Shown here: piece by piece, positions 7,771 through 14,099 of the stretch | Layout of the letters: each line of letters begins with the position of its first letter | How positions within the stretch are numbered: position 1 is the first letter of the stretch | Origin: an uncultured Corynebacterium sp. | GTDB taxonomy: Bacteria > Actinomycetota > Actinomycetes > Mycobacteriales > Mycobacteriaceae | NCBI RefSeq assembly: GCF_902489365.1 | Contig: NZ_CABTZR010000047.1 | Coordinates: forward strand, 1-17,592 | Direction: 5' to 3' | Length of the DNA stretch: 17,592 nucleotides | Notes under the pieces: model-generated | Seen by the model: only the letters and a program-made list of their open reading frames with translations | What the model was told of the DNA's origin: nothing | Database searches by the model: none | Position numbers and translations under genes: made by a program

Positions 7771-8463
7771 ATGGAAAAGGTAGCAGTTGTCACAGGAGCA
7801 TCGTCGGGGATCGGGGCGGCGTCGGCAAGAGCATTGGCGGCTGACGGTTGGCATGTTGTCGTCGGTGCGCGTCGCGTAGAGCGCCTTGAGGCCCTCGCGA
7901 AGGACATCGGCGGCGAGGCGTACGCCCTCGACGTGACCTCGGAAGAGTCCGTAGCCCAGTTTGCCTCCCGTCTCGACCGCGTCGACCTCTTGGTCAACAA
8001 CGCCGGCGGGGCAAAAGGCTTGGAGCCCCTCGTGGAGACCACTATCGATGACTGGCAGTGGATGTACGAGGTCAACGTCCTCGGCACTGTCCGCATGATC
8101 CAGGCTCTCATGCCGAAGCTGCGGGGCGGGCTCATTATCAACATGGGCTCCGTGGCTGGGTGGAACGTCTACGAAGGCGGTTCCGGTTACAACGCTGCAA
8201 AACATGGTGTGCGCGTGATTTCCCGTGCACTGCGTATTGAGGAACACGGCGTTCGCGTTACCGAACTTGACCCAGGCCGTGTAGCCACAGAAGAGTTTTC
8301 CCTCAATCGTTTTCGGGGCGACACCGAACGTGCCGCACAGGTGTATGACGGCGAGCTCAACCTCACCGCAGAAGACATCGCTGAGGCGGTGCGTTGGGTG
8401 GCCTCCCTGCCGGAGCACGTCAACATTGACACCATGACCATTAAGCCGCGCACGCAAAGCTAA
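7771..8463 (+). CDS. Short-chain dehydrogenase/reductase (YdfG-like)
   Basis: A 230-residue classical SDR. The NADP(H)-binding TGASSGIG is at 8-15, GARRVERLEAL at 32-42 with Arg residues after strand 2 that favour NADPH, NNAG at 76-79, and the catalytic triad is S127, Y140 and K144 (YNAAK). The closing region DPGRVATEEFSLNRFRGD and the ending VNIDTMTIKPRTQ are characteristic of the YdfG group, which oxidises 3-hydroxy acids such as L-allo-threonine and serine; substrate here is inferred only. It starts 5 nt after the FMN reductase stop and shares its promoter. Confidence 0.93.
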   Translation: MEKVAVVTGASSGIGAASARALAADGWHVVVGARRVERLEALAKDIGGEAYALDVTSEESVAQFASRLDRVDLLVNNAGGAKGLEPLVETTIDDWQWMYEVNVLGTVRMIQALMPKLRGGLIINMGSVAGWNVYEGGSGYNAAKHGVRVISRALRIEEHGVRVTELDPGRVATEEFSLNRFRGDTERAAQVYDGELNLTAEDIAEAVRWVASLPEHVNIDTMTIKPRTQS

Positions 8464-8495
8464 ATTACCTGTTTCGCTGCAGGTGAGATGCCTCT

Positions 8496-8501
8496 TATAG
8501 T
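8496..8501 (+). promoter_or_regulatory. -10 element of the LysE-type exporter gene
   Basis: TATAGT matches the actinobacterial -10 well and lies 42 nt before GTG 8544; the -35 is poor. A weak dyad ACCTG-N8-CAGGT (about 8467-8484) lies just upstream, without a T run, and may be a poor terminator for the preceding operon. Confidence 0.4.
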
Positions 8502-8543
8502 GGCATGTGTTAGTGAAAACGCATGTGAGTATGGGGGTGTTAA

Positions 8544-9191
8544 GTGGCTTTCAGCGCCATAGTGGCCTTGATGGGCGTGTGGTTCGCGGCGATGGCTTCG
8601 CCGGGGCCAGATGTGGTTCAGATTATTCGTTTGGGTGCGCGTTCCACGCGTGCGGCGGTGTGGGCTGCAATAGGAAGCACCACCGGCTTGATGATGTGGA
8701 CCGTTGCTTCGTTGGCGGGGCTTACCGCGCTGATTTCGGCCCATCCTGAAATCCTTGTGGCGCTGCAGGTTGCTGGCGGTAGCTATCTGCTGTGGATGGC
8801 ATTTTCTGCAATAAGCAGCGGCATTAAAGAGCGCCGCGCTCCGGCAACGATGAATCCTCAACCGCGCGGGTTCACCCCGGACGGCATCATCAAACTCGGC
8901 ACGGCGTACCGCATGGGCCTGGTCAGCGATCTTTCTAATCCCAAGGTGCTCATCTTTTTCGGCGCTATCTTCGCCAATTTCATCGATCCGGGCATGGGCT
9001 TGAGCGCGAATGTCACGGTTGGCTCAGTGCTGATCATTGAAAGCCTCATTATTTTTGTCGGCGTTGCGTTGTGCACCCGTGCGGTGGCGAAGTGGATGGC
9101 AAAGAACTCCGCCGGGGTAGATATCTTTAGCGGAGTCGTGTTTGCCCTGCTTGGCGTCATCATTCTGGCAGAGGGAATTCTTGCGCTTTGA
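8544..9191 (+). CDS. LysE family translocator (amino acid exporter)
   Basis: A 215-residue membrane protein with five to six hydrophobic segments, of the LysE/RhtB superfamily that exports amino acids or related metabolites by exchange with the proton or ion gradient. The family motif near the N-terminus is present as ASPGPDVVQIIRLGAR, the central PxGF-like segment is replaced by a cytoplasmic loop (GIKERRAPATMNPQPRGF), and the conserved LSNPKVLIFFGAIFANFIDP follows. The GTG start has a G-rich run GGGGG (8533-8537) upstream. Substrate unknown; there is no adjacent LysG-type regulator. The S4-domain gene starts 19 nt downstream. Confidence 0.92.
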   Translation: MAFSAIVALMGVWFAAMASPGPDVVQIIRLGARSTRAAVWAAIGSTTGLMMWTVASLAGLTALISAHPEILVALQVAGGSYLLWMAFSAISSGIKERRAPATMNPQPRGFTPDGIIKLGTAYRMGLVSDLSNPKVLIFFGAIFANFIDPGMGLSANVTVGSVLIIESLIIFVGVALCTRAVAKWMAKNSAGVDIFSGVVFALLGVIILAEGILAL

Positions 9192-9197
9192 GCTGGG

Positions 9198-9203
9198 TAT
9201 GCT
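9198..9203 (+). promoter_or_regulatory. -10 element of the S4-VOC-ATL operon
   Basis: TATGCT lies 7 nt before ATG 9211 and is preceded by GGG, like an extended -10. It overlaps ATG 9199, an alternative in-frame start, and supports 9211 as a leaderless start. Confidence 0.45.
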
Positions 9204-9210
9204 GGTCAAC

Positions 9211-9489
9211 ATGCTAGAAGTCTCAATTAAGGGAGAATCCATTAAGCTCGGCCAGTTCCTCAAACTGGCCTCCTTGGTCGCGACCGGGGGTGAGGCCAAG
9301 GAACTCATCGAGGAGGGGCAGGTCACCGTCAATGGGGAAATGACTAAGCAGCGCGGAGCAACGCTGACGCTTGGCGACGTCATCTGTGTCTCCGACACCT
9401 GCGCCCGCGTCGTTGAAGACGACGACGATTATTTTGATGAGGCCACCGCCGATGATGACTTCGACCCAGAGAAGTGGAGGAACCTGTAA
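9211..9489 (+). CDS. RNA-binding S4 domain protein (YbcJ/YaaA-like)
   Basis: A 92-residue protein consisting of one S4 RNA-binding domain and an acidic tail. The S4 pattern is clear: IKLGQFLKLASLVATGG, AKELIEEGQVTVNGE at 29-43 and TLTLGDVI. Similar small proteins bind structured or ribosomal RNA in other bacteria. The C-terminal third is strongly acidic (EDDDDYFDE, DDDFD), which is odd for an RNA binder and could reduce affinity or mediate contact with a partner. ATG 9211 is preferred because of the -10 at 9198; ATG 9199 would add four residues. Its stop overlaps the next start by one base (TAATG), so translation is coupled to the VOC gene. Confidence 0.88.
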   Translation: MLEVSIKGESIKLGQFLKLASLVATGGEAKELIEEGQVTVNGEMTKQRGATLTLGDVICVSDTCARVVEDDDDYFDEATADDDFDPEKWRNL

Positions 9490-10193
9490 TGCCCGCTTTT
9501 GAAGCTGAAGTAGGAATGCCCTACTGGATTACTCTGGCCAGTTCTGATGTGAAGGCCTCCGAGAAGTTTTACTCGGCCGTGCTGGGCTGGGAATTCGAAG
9601 ATGGCATTGCCCGCCTTCAAGGTCTGCCGATTGCCGAAATTGTTCCGGGCCAGGACACCTGGGCAACCTATTTCCTCTCCCGTGACTTGGAGGCAGATTG
9701 CGCACGGGTAGAACAACTCGGCGGCAAGATTCTTGCTTTGGGTGCCCCGCTGGCGCTCGTACTCGACAAGTCCGGTGCCATGTTTGGCTTGACGCAGCCG
9801 GAGCTCGACCGATTCGTTGCTGGCGGTGAGCCGGGGACCCCGGTGTGGCACGAGCTGACGGTCTCAGAGGATTTTCACTCAGCGCTGGACTTTTATGGTG
9901 AGCTCTTTGATTGGGAAATCCGCGGCGATGAGCACTATGCGGTGGCGGAGGAAGAAGGCGCTGCCTTCGCTGGTTTCTGGCACGCGGAGGGTCTGCCGAG
10001 TTTCTGGCAAACATACTTGGGAGTGCGGGACATTGACCAGGCAGCGAAGGCTGTGATTGATAACGGCGGAAAAGTGATCCGCGAGCCCCACGATTCACCG
10101 TTCGGCCGCCTGTGTCTGATCGAGGATTCCACGGGTGCGACGCTCACCTTGTGCGAGGTTGAGGATGCCCCCGAAGAACCCGTCGAGCTCTAG
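9489..10193 (+). CDS. VOC family protein with two glyoxalase-like domains
   Basis: A 234-residue cytosolic protein made of two vicinal-oxygen-chelate modules. The first (about 8-105) opens PYWITLASSDVKASEKFYS with GWEF at 33-36; the second (about 118-227) has WHELTV, then DFYGELFDWEI at 134-144 and an end LIEDSTGATLTLCE. The pattern matches the VOC proteins often annotated as glyoxalase or hydroxylase-like in actinobacteria. Reaction and substrate cannot be assigned. The start at ATG 9489 has a strong ribosome binding site GGAGG (9476-9480) located inside the S4 gene. It overlaps the next gene by 29 nt. Confidence 0.9.
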   Translation: MPAFEAEVGMPYWITLASSDVKASEKFYSAVLGWEFEDGIARLQGLPIAEIVPGQDTWATYFLSRDLEADCARVEQLGGKILALGAPLALVLDKSGAMFGLTQPELDRFVAGGEPGTPVWHELTVSEDFHSALDFYGELFDWEIRGDEHYAVAEEEGAAFAGFWHAEGLPSFWQTYLGVRDIDQAAKAVIDNGGKVIREPHDSPFGRLCLIEDSTGATLTLCEVEDAPEEPVEL

Positions 10194-10485
10194 AGTCACG
10201 GAGGTAGTTCTCCGCATTCCGCCTGGCAACGTCTCCACCTACGGAGAGATCGCCAAAGTTGTAGGGGTCGGCGCGCGCTATGTGGGCTGGGTGATGGCGA
10301 AAAGCGAAGATCTGCCCTGGTGGCGTGTGGTCAACAGTACCGGCCGCGCGCACACCTCCGCTGCCCAAGACCATTGGGATGAAGAAGGTATCCCACACCG
10401 AGGGGACCGCGTGGTCCTTTCGGAGTGCGGTCTGGATGCAGCGGATCTGGGAGGCAGCGCCACTCTCGGTGACGGGATCGTCTGA
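10165..10485 (+). CDS. Alkyltransferase-like protein (MGMT family, Cys replaced by Trp)
   Basis: A 106-residue protein with the DNA-binding domain fold of O6-methylguanine-DNA methyltransferase: RIPPGNVSTYGEIAKVVG (18-34), ARYVGWVMAK (37-46), then PWWRVVNSTGR (51-61) and an end with GIPHRGDRVVLSECG. The active-site motif of true MGMT is PCHRV; here both Cys and His are Trp (W52, W53), so it cannot accept an alkyl group. Such alkyltransferase-like (ATL) proteins bind O6-alkylguanine, bend the DNA and channel lesions to nucleotide excision repair in organisms where they were studied. ATG 10165 has GAGG at 10155-10158. It is the last gene of the S4-VOC operon, followed by a stem-loop. Confidence 0.88.
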   Translation: MPPKNPSSSRVTEVVLRIPPGNVSTYGEIAKVVGVGARYVGWVMAKSEDLPWWRVVNSTGRAHTSAAQDHWDEEGIPHRGDRVVLSECGLDAADLGGSATLGDGIV

Positions 10486-10536
10486 ATACCTCTTTGGGAT
10501 AAGCCGGGCTATTCCTTTGCTACTGCCAGTTACATC

Positions 10537-10559
10537 ATCCGTCGTCTTAAACGACGGAT
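10537..10559. terminator. Bidirectional stem-loop terminator
   Basis: A perfect 9-bp stem, ATCCGTCGT-CTTAA-ACGACGGAT, lies between the convergent ATL and HNH genes, 5 nt past the HNH stop. T runs are short on both sides, so it may act as a weak intrinsic terminator for both transcripts. Confidence 0.68.
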
Positions 10560-10564
10560 CTTGT

Positions 10565-11842
10565 CTAGAAGGGGATTTCCTCACCACCTTCGGATTCCTT
10601 CTTCTCTGCCTTTTCTCCATTGGCGTGAAGTTCAGCTGCTTGTTGTTCTTTGTCTAGTTCAGCTTTAAGCTCTTGAGCCTCACGATGCTTCCTGCTGCGG
10701 AAGCCTTCAATATCTTGCGCCACAGTTCGTGCCCAGCGCTTGTTCTTAGGAGCTAGTGGCCCGGACGGTTCCGTGATTGCCCACGTGCCATCCTCGAAAA
10801 GCCAGACCACATCGCCGGTATCCGGGTCCAGGATATAAAAGGCCCGTCCGTCGGTCTTCATGTTGTGGTGATGCTGGCACAACGCGACCATGTTATCCGG
10901 ATGCGTTGGCCCACCATCGGCGTAGTTAATACGGTGGTCTAACTGGCATAGCCACGCAGGCATTCCACAGCCGGCTGCACGACAGGTTCCATCGCGGCCC
11001 TCAACATATTTGCGAACCAATGTGGCTGGTCCGTAACTATTAGAGGCTTCCGGCTTGGTGCTCAAGTCCCTTTTCGTTACAGCTTGTGCTGGGATATTGT
11101 CTACCTGCCAGCCGTGCCCTTCTACAAACATTGGGGCGTCCTCTACATCGTCGGCCTTATACGTGTGGAGCACTACTCGGGCAGCTTCTGGTTCTATTTT
11201 TCCAGTTGTTAGAAGGATTAGTGCTTCTGCCATCGACACCTCATGCTTTTCAGCAGCTGCCTTAATGGCCTCATGGATGATGATTCCAACGCTGCTATCC
11301 ACCTCTAGTTCTATGGTGGCGCGTTGGTCGCGGGTGAGGATGGAATATCGATTCTTTGGGCGCGTGTCCTCCACGGCGATGGAGTCATCATGCACTTTGA
11401 CAAGATCGCGCATGCGGCGACGAATCTGTGAGGTGGTAGGAAACGCCTGATTGGGTTTTGTAGGTGTAAGCCAACGGGCCAACGAAGCATCAATGGCAGC
11501 CACGACCTCTGTAGAAGGTTGGCCGAGTTTAGCCATGACCTGGTCGATGGCAATCAAGGCGGGTAAGTCCAGCAAAAAATCTGCATCTTGCAGGGCCTTG
11601 AGCTGGGGTAGCTCTTTCAGGCGGTAAATCCCCATGATTATGCGAGCGACTGCCCCGGCTGCTTTACCCGTCTTTAGCCCAAGGCGCATGCACGCTGTAT
11701 CTGAGTCCTCGTCCAATGCAGGAAGGACGCTAGACCAAAACTCGTAGTCTGCTTGGCGTATGGCCTTACCTTTCATGCACACTGGGTCGTTCGGATTGGA
11801 ATGAGAAAAATAGGAAACAACAACGTCTGTAGCGGAAGACAC
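10565..11842 (-). CDS. DUF222 / HNH endonuclease domain protein
   Basis: A 425-residue protein of the actinobacterial DUF222-HNH family (13E12-repeat type), of unknown biological role. The long helical N-terminal DUF222 region is followed by the zinc-stabilised HNH nuclease: CRAAGC at 287-292, LDH at 301-303, N317 and C322/H324/H326 (LCQHHHN). The C-terminus is a charged, Lys/Glu-rich tail (about 380-425). The GTG start at 11842 is supported by AGAGGGGG (11848-11855) five nt upstream. The -10 TATTAT (11865-11870) gives a led transcript. Base composition is more AT-rich than the helicase region. The family is often multicopy and mobile, but no repeat copy lies in this window. Confidence 0.9.
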   Translation of the reverse strand: MSSATDVVVSYFSHSNPNDPVCMKGKAIRQADYEFWSSVLPALDEDSDTACMRLGLKTGKAAGAVARIIMGIYRLKELPQLKALQDADFLLDLPALIAIDQVMAKLGQPSTEVVAAIDASLARWLTPTKPNQAFPTTSQIRRRMRDLVKVHDDSIAVEDTRPKNRYSILTRDQRATIELEVDSSVGIIIHEAIKAAAEKHEVSMAEALILLTTGKIEPEAARVVLHTYKADDVEDAPMFVEGHGWQVDNIPAQAVTKRDLSTKPEASNSYGPATLVRKYVEGRDGTCRAAGCGMPAWLCQLDHRINYADGGPTHPDNMVALCQHHHNMKTDGRAFYILDPDTGDVVWLFEDGTWAITEPSGPLAPKNKRWARTVAQDIEGFRSRKHREAQELKAELDKEQQAAELHANGEKAEKKESEGGEEIPF

Positions 11843-11864
11843 GTCAACCCCCTCTTTGCTAGAG

Positions 11865-11870
11865 ATAATA
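11865..11870 (-). promoter_or_regulatory. -10 element of the HNH gene
   Basis: On the minus strand TATTAT, with a weak -35 CGGACA (11890-11895, spacer 19). The palindrome GTTCGAAC at 11876-11883 falls in the spacer. Confidence 0.42.
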
Positions 11871-11875
11871 AGAAG

Positions 11876-11910
11876 GTTCGAACCCCCACTGTCCGAAAAC
11901 CCGTTCGAAC
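11876..11910. repeat. Two GTTCGAAC palindromes upstream of the HNH gene
   Basis: Exact GTTCGAAC copies lie at 11876-11883 (extended to GGTTCGAACC) and 11903-11910, 27 bp apart centre to centre. The first is inside the HNH promoter spacer, the second just upstream. Further exact copies lie at 12077-12084 and 13937-13944. They do not fit the TCGAAC-N4-GTTCGA SOS box. A regulator site is an inference. Confidence 0.4.
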
Positions 11911-11995
11911 CATGAGTTTATCCTGTACTCCTTGGGAAGTCCATACCCTGGCAGAAAGTTGTGATTAGAGAGGAAAATGAGACTATTGATGTGGA

Positions 11996-12094
11996 ATGTA
12001 TAGATCCAACGTGGAATCTGTCGATGCCCTGTGGGCTGTTGAGAGATCTATAGGGAAAGCCATAAATGAAATGACTGTTCGAACTCTGGTGTGA
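11996..12094 (+). CDS. Possible 32-residue ORF (unidentified, may be a remnant)
   Basis: ATG 11996 opens a frame of 32 codons ending in TGA. The translated sequence has protein-like character (VESVDALWAVERSIGKAI, an amphipathic helix pattern) but there is only a weak GTGGA directly before the ATG and no clear promoter. It could be a microprotein or the remains of a larger gene. No family recognised. Confidence 0.2.
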   Translation: MYRSNVESVDALWAVERSIGKAINEMTVRTLV

Positions 12095-12174
12095 GAAGCC
12101 GGCGTGCTGCAACCCTAGGGCGGTGTGGTTTAAGTACCAATCGGGATTGTTGAAACTGTGACTTGAGTTAATCT

Positions 12175-12948
12175 ATGAAAGTGCTTAAACTCCGTTCCCT
12201 TATTGCTGGTCTTGCTCTAGCGACCGTCGCTGCGCCGTCCGCTCAGGCTTTGACCTTTGATCCCGGAAAAGTCCCACCACGCACTCAAATGACCGTGCGC
12301 TATGCCGATGGAAACTCGGTCTCCACCGGAAATGGGCACGAGTCTCGGCCTGCGCTATCCCTCGCGAAGCTGTACCTAGGAATGTGGGTCCTGAAATATG
12401 GCGCGCCGCAGGATAAAGCGCGGGTGGAAAACATGGTTCGCTTCTCTGAGGATGGCACCGCTAGCGATTTGGAGCGGAAATACCCGCAGGCCATACCTTC
12501 CATCATCGGGGAATACCGCTTGGGGGAGACCCATCACAACGGTTACTGGGGCAATACCACGACGTCGACGGAGGATCTCGCTCGCTTTATTGGGGTGATA
12601 TCTGGTGACCCAGTTGCTGCACCGCTCATGAAAGGCATGGCGACGGCAGCGCCTACGGCATCTGATGGATATCGTCAGGACTTTGGTACCGCGCGGATTC
12701 CGGGCATTATTGGAACGAAATTTGGGTGGTCGGATGACCGGCAGGTTCACGCTAGTGCCTCTTTCGGCCCTGGGTATAGTGTGGCGGCAAATACCTACGG
12801 ATCCCCCGCGGATCTCACCGCGGATGTGCTCGGCGCGGTGGAAGTTTCGCCGCAGGGGCCGAGCTTGCCGACGCCCCCTCAAGATCTGCGCGATAGGGCG
12901 TGTGCGGAGCTGAAGCGCGCTGTGCCTAGTTCATCGCACGTGTGCTGA
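12175..12948 (+). CDS. Secreted protein resembling a serine beta-lactamase / PBP-like fold
   Basis: A 257-residue exported protein. The signal peptide is clear: KVLKLR, a hydrophobic core, then AQA with cleavage likely after residue 25. The mature part contains candidate motifs of the penicillin-binding fold: SLAK at 62-65 (SxxK) in the helix ALSLAKLYLGMWVL, SDL at 97-99 (SDN-like), and TKFGW from 181 (KTG-like, Gly conserved but Thr replaced by Phe). The SxxK-to-SDL distance is about 35 residues, shorter than the roughly 60 of class A beta-lactamases, so the domain is diverged and activity is uncertain. C243 and C257 could pair. No ribosome binding site is evident before ATG 12175. The next secreted-protein gene starts 29 bp downstream. 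Confidence 0.75.
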   Translation: MKVLKLRSLIAGLALATVAAPSAQALTFDPGKVPPRTQMTVRYADGNSVSTGNGHESRPALSLAKLYLGMWVLKYGAPQDKARVENMVRFSEDGTASDLERKYPQAIPSIIGEYRLGETHHNGYWGNTTTSTEDLARFIGVISGDPVAAPLMKGMATAAPTASDGYRQDFGTARIPGIIGTKFGWSDDRQVHASASFGPGYSVAANTYGSPADLTADVLGAVEVSPQGPSLPTPPQDLRDRACAELKRAVPSSSHVC

Positions 12949-12965
12949 TTGGTCATGAGGAAAGC

Positions 12966-12971
12966 TAAGTT
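12966..12971 (+). promoter_or_regulatory. -10 element of the 132-residue secreted protein gene
   Basis: TAAGTT ends 6 nt before ATG 12978, fitting a leaderless transcript. It lies in the loop of a dyad GGAAA (12959-12963) / TTTCC (12971-12975), a possible operator. Confidence 0.38.
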
Positions 12972-12977
12972 TTCCCT

Positions 12978-13376
12978 ATGCGTAAGGCCCTGTCCATTGC
13001 GGCCATTGCTGTTGTAGCTTTGACCGTTGCCCCGTCAGCTTCGGCGAAGAGCGACCAAACCCGTTCGCTCATTTCCCCTGGCACATGTACCACCATCACC
13101 AAGTTGGCAAACGAAGGAAAGCCGGTCCAGGATCCGTCGATTCTGCACGATGCTGATTCCGTTCCTTCTTACTTCCAGAGCGGCGTGCTTAAGTACACCC
13201 GTATTGGCGAAACGACCGCAACAGCTACCCGATGCGGAAACGCGGGTGGTGTTTTCGAACACGTTGGCCATACGCCCCGATTTTCCGGTGAGAAAGAAAG
13301 GCCCAGAGAGCACAGACCGTGGAACTATGTGACGGGTGATCTGTTATTTCTCCCCGTGGCCGGGGCTATGGGGTGA
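12978..13376 (+). CDS. Small secreted protein of unknown function
   Basis: A 132-residue protein with a typical signal peptide (MRKAL, hydrophobic core, ASA with cleavage after residue 23). The mature chain has two Cys (C37, C86) that could form one disulfide, and no recognised domain. Its last 35 residues are rich in charged residues and then end hydrophobic (LLFLPVAGAMG), which is unusual for a secreted protein and might reflect a frameshift or altered end. It is probably transcribed from its own leaderless promoter, and its end overlaps the convergent membrane-XRE gene by 11 bp. Confidence 0.7.
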   Translation: MRKALSIAAIAVVALTVAPSASAKSDQTRSLISPGTCTTITKLANEGKPVQDPSILHDADSVPSYFQSGVLKYTRIGETTATATRCGNAGGVFEHVGHTPRFSGEKERPREHRPWNYVTGDLLFLPVAGAMG

Positions 13377-13866
13377 AGATTTCCTCGATGCGGCACGCAA
13401 AGGCTGCGGCCAGCTGAAACGCCAAAGGGAGAGAGGGGTCGTAGCGACCCTTCTCGATGCTTATGATGGTTTGCCGGGAAACCCCCAGGCTGTCAGCCAA
13501 CTTCTGTTGTGGCAGGCTGCGCTCTTCGCGCAGCTGTTTGACCCGGTTCTCCACGTTTAGGCCTTCCCGCCATTTGCGCAGGCTGTAGGTGGCGGCGAAG
13601 GTGATCATCAGAGAGGCCCCGAAGTAGATGGCCAGCATGGATCTGGTCACGGAAAAGTCCCGGAGTACCGAAACGACACCGAGGACACCCACCAAAACCA
13701 GGGCCGGGTGGAAGGTGTCTTCCGCAGCGTGTGTGTACCAGTGGTTCTCAATCGATTCCTCGGCCCACTCGGCAACGCCTGCAATAGTGTTGCGGTCGAC
13801 CATCAGCCCCCAGGCTGCGACACTTGCTACAGGGGTGAGGTAAGCGGTGAAGATGCTGATAGCCAA
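13366..13866 (-). CDS. Membrane protein with C-terminal XRE-type HTH domain
   Basis: A frame of about 166 residues with two parts. The N-terminal part has a long hydrophobic segment (LAISIFTAYL through AAWGLMV), an outside loop with ENHWYTHAAEDTFHP, and two further segments ending ATYSLRKW. The last 62 residues are a complete XRE domain: ENRVKQLREERSLPQQ, then SLGVSRQTIISIEKGRYDPS and FACRIEEIF. Similar small XRE proteins (about 65 residues) normally stand alone beside a membrane protein. Here no stop separates them; GTG 13554 with GGGAAGG 7 nt upstream could also start a free XRE protein. The 5' end is uncertain: the frame is open to ATG 14013, but TTG 13866 has GATAAT 6 nt upstream. Confidence 0.7.
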   Translation of the reverse strand: MAISIFTAYLTPVASVAAWGLMVDRNTIAGVAEWAEESIENHWYTHAAEDTFHPALVLVGVLGVVSVLRDFSVTRSMLAIYFGASLMITFAATYSLRKWREGLNVENRVKQLREERSLPQQKLADSLGVSRQTIISIEKGRYDPSLPLAFQLAAAFACRIEEIFTP

Positions 13867-13872
13867 TAGGGG

Positions 13873-13878
13873 ATTATC
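13873..13878 (-). promoter_or_regulatory. Possible -10 of the membrane-XRE gene
   Basis: On the minus strand GATAAT is followed by 6 nt and TTG 13866. The -35 TTACTG (13896-13901) is weak. A GTTCGAAC palindrome lies further upstream at 13937-13944. Confidence 0.3.
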
Positions 13879-13901
13879 GCTGAACTTCGTGAGCGCAGTA
13901 A

Positions 13902-14099
13902 TGGACGCAAAGATTCCGCAACCTGCGGCCCCACTCGTTCGAACAGGGCTTAGGGGGCCGCCAGTCAACGGCGTGGGCAGAGGAAGAGGCCACCGATGTT
14001 GTGGGTATGGCACGCCTGATGGTCGCTGATGTTACGCGCAGGTTTGCCCGTGATTCGCGGAGAAACTCAACGGAGACACCCATTTGGCCAGGCCCTTAA
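13902..14099 (+). pseudogene. C-terminal remnant of an unidentified plus-strand gene
   Basis: A plus-strand frame is open between an in-frame stop at 13899-13901 and TAA 14097-14099 (65 codons). It has protein-like sequence, for example FRNLRPHSFEQGLGG and a helix ATDVVGMARLMVADVTRRFA, but no start codon near its beginning and no recognised family. Its stop overlaps the stop of the convergent 155-residue gene in TTAA, the same arrangement seen at 4315-4318. It could be a truncated gene left at the boundary of the toxin operon; it overlaps the 5' extension of the membrane-XRE frame, which cannot be real at the same place. Confidence 0.3.
13937..13944. repeat. GTTCGAAC palindrome upstream of the membrane-XRE gene
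   Basis: Fourth exact copy of the octamer found upstream of the HNH gene. If TTG 13866 is the start, it lies about 70 bp upstream of the coding region. Confidence 0.3.

Larger units (their letters stand above)
11843..12174. other. 332-bp intergenic region between HNH gene and secreted-protein gene
   Basis: This stretch holds the HNH promoter and ribosome binding site, three GTTCGAAC palindromes, an 8-bp inverted repeat TATAGATC (11999-12006) / GATCTATA (12045-12052), and a 32-codon open frame (11996-12094). No convincing promoter for the gene at 12175 was found, although TTGAAA (12150-12155) lies upstream. No RNA gene was recognised; the GGTTCGAACCC-like sequence resembles a tRNA T-arm but nothing else of a tRNA is present. 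Confidence 0.6.

Noticed and set aside
8467..8484. Intrinsic terminator after the short-chain dehydrogenase gene
   Set aside because: The ACCTG/CAGGT stem is five base pairs with an eight-base loop and no T run.
11873..11890. tRNA fragment or tRNA-derived att site suggested by GGTTCGAACCCCC
   Set aside because: Only a T-arm-like string is present; no acceptor stem, anticodon arm or integrase is nearby, and the octamer recurs elsewhere.
11876..11910. SOS box (LexA site) upstream of the HNH gene
   Set aside because: The TCGAAC and GTTCGA half-sites are not separated by four bases in any arrangement here.
13351..13365. Stem-loop CCCCG/CGGGG as terminator of the secreted-protein gene
   Set aside because: Five-bp stem inside the coding sequence, with no T run.
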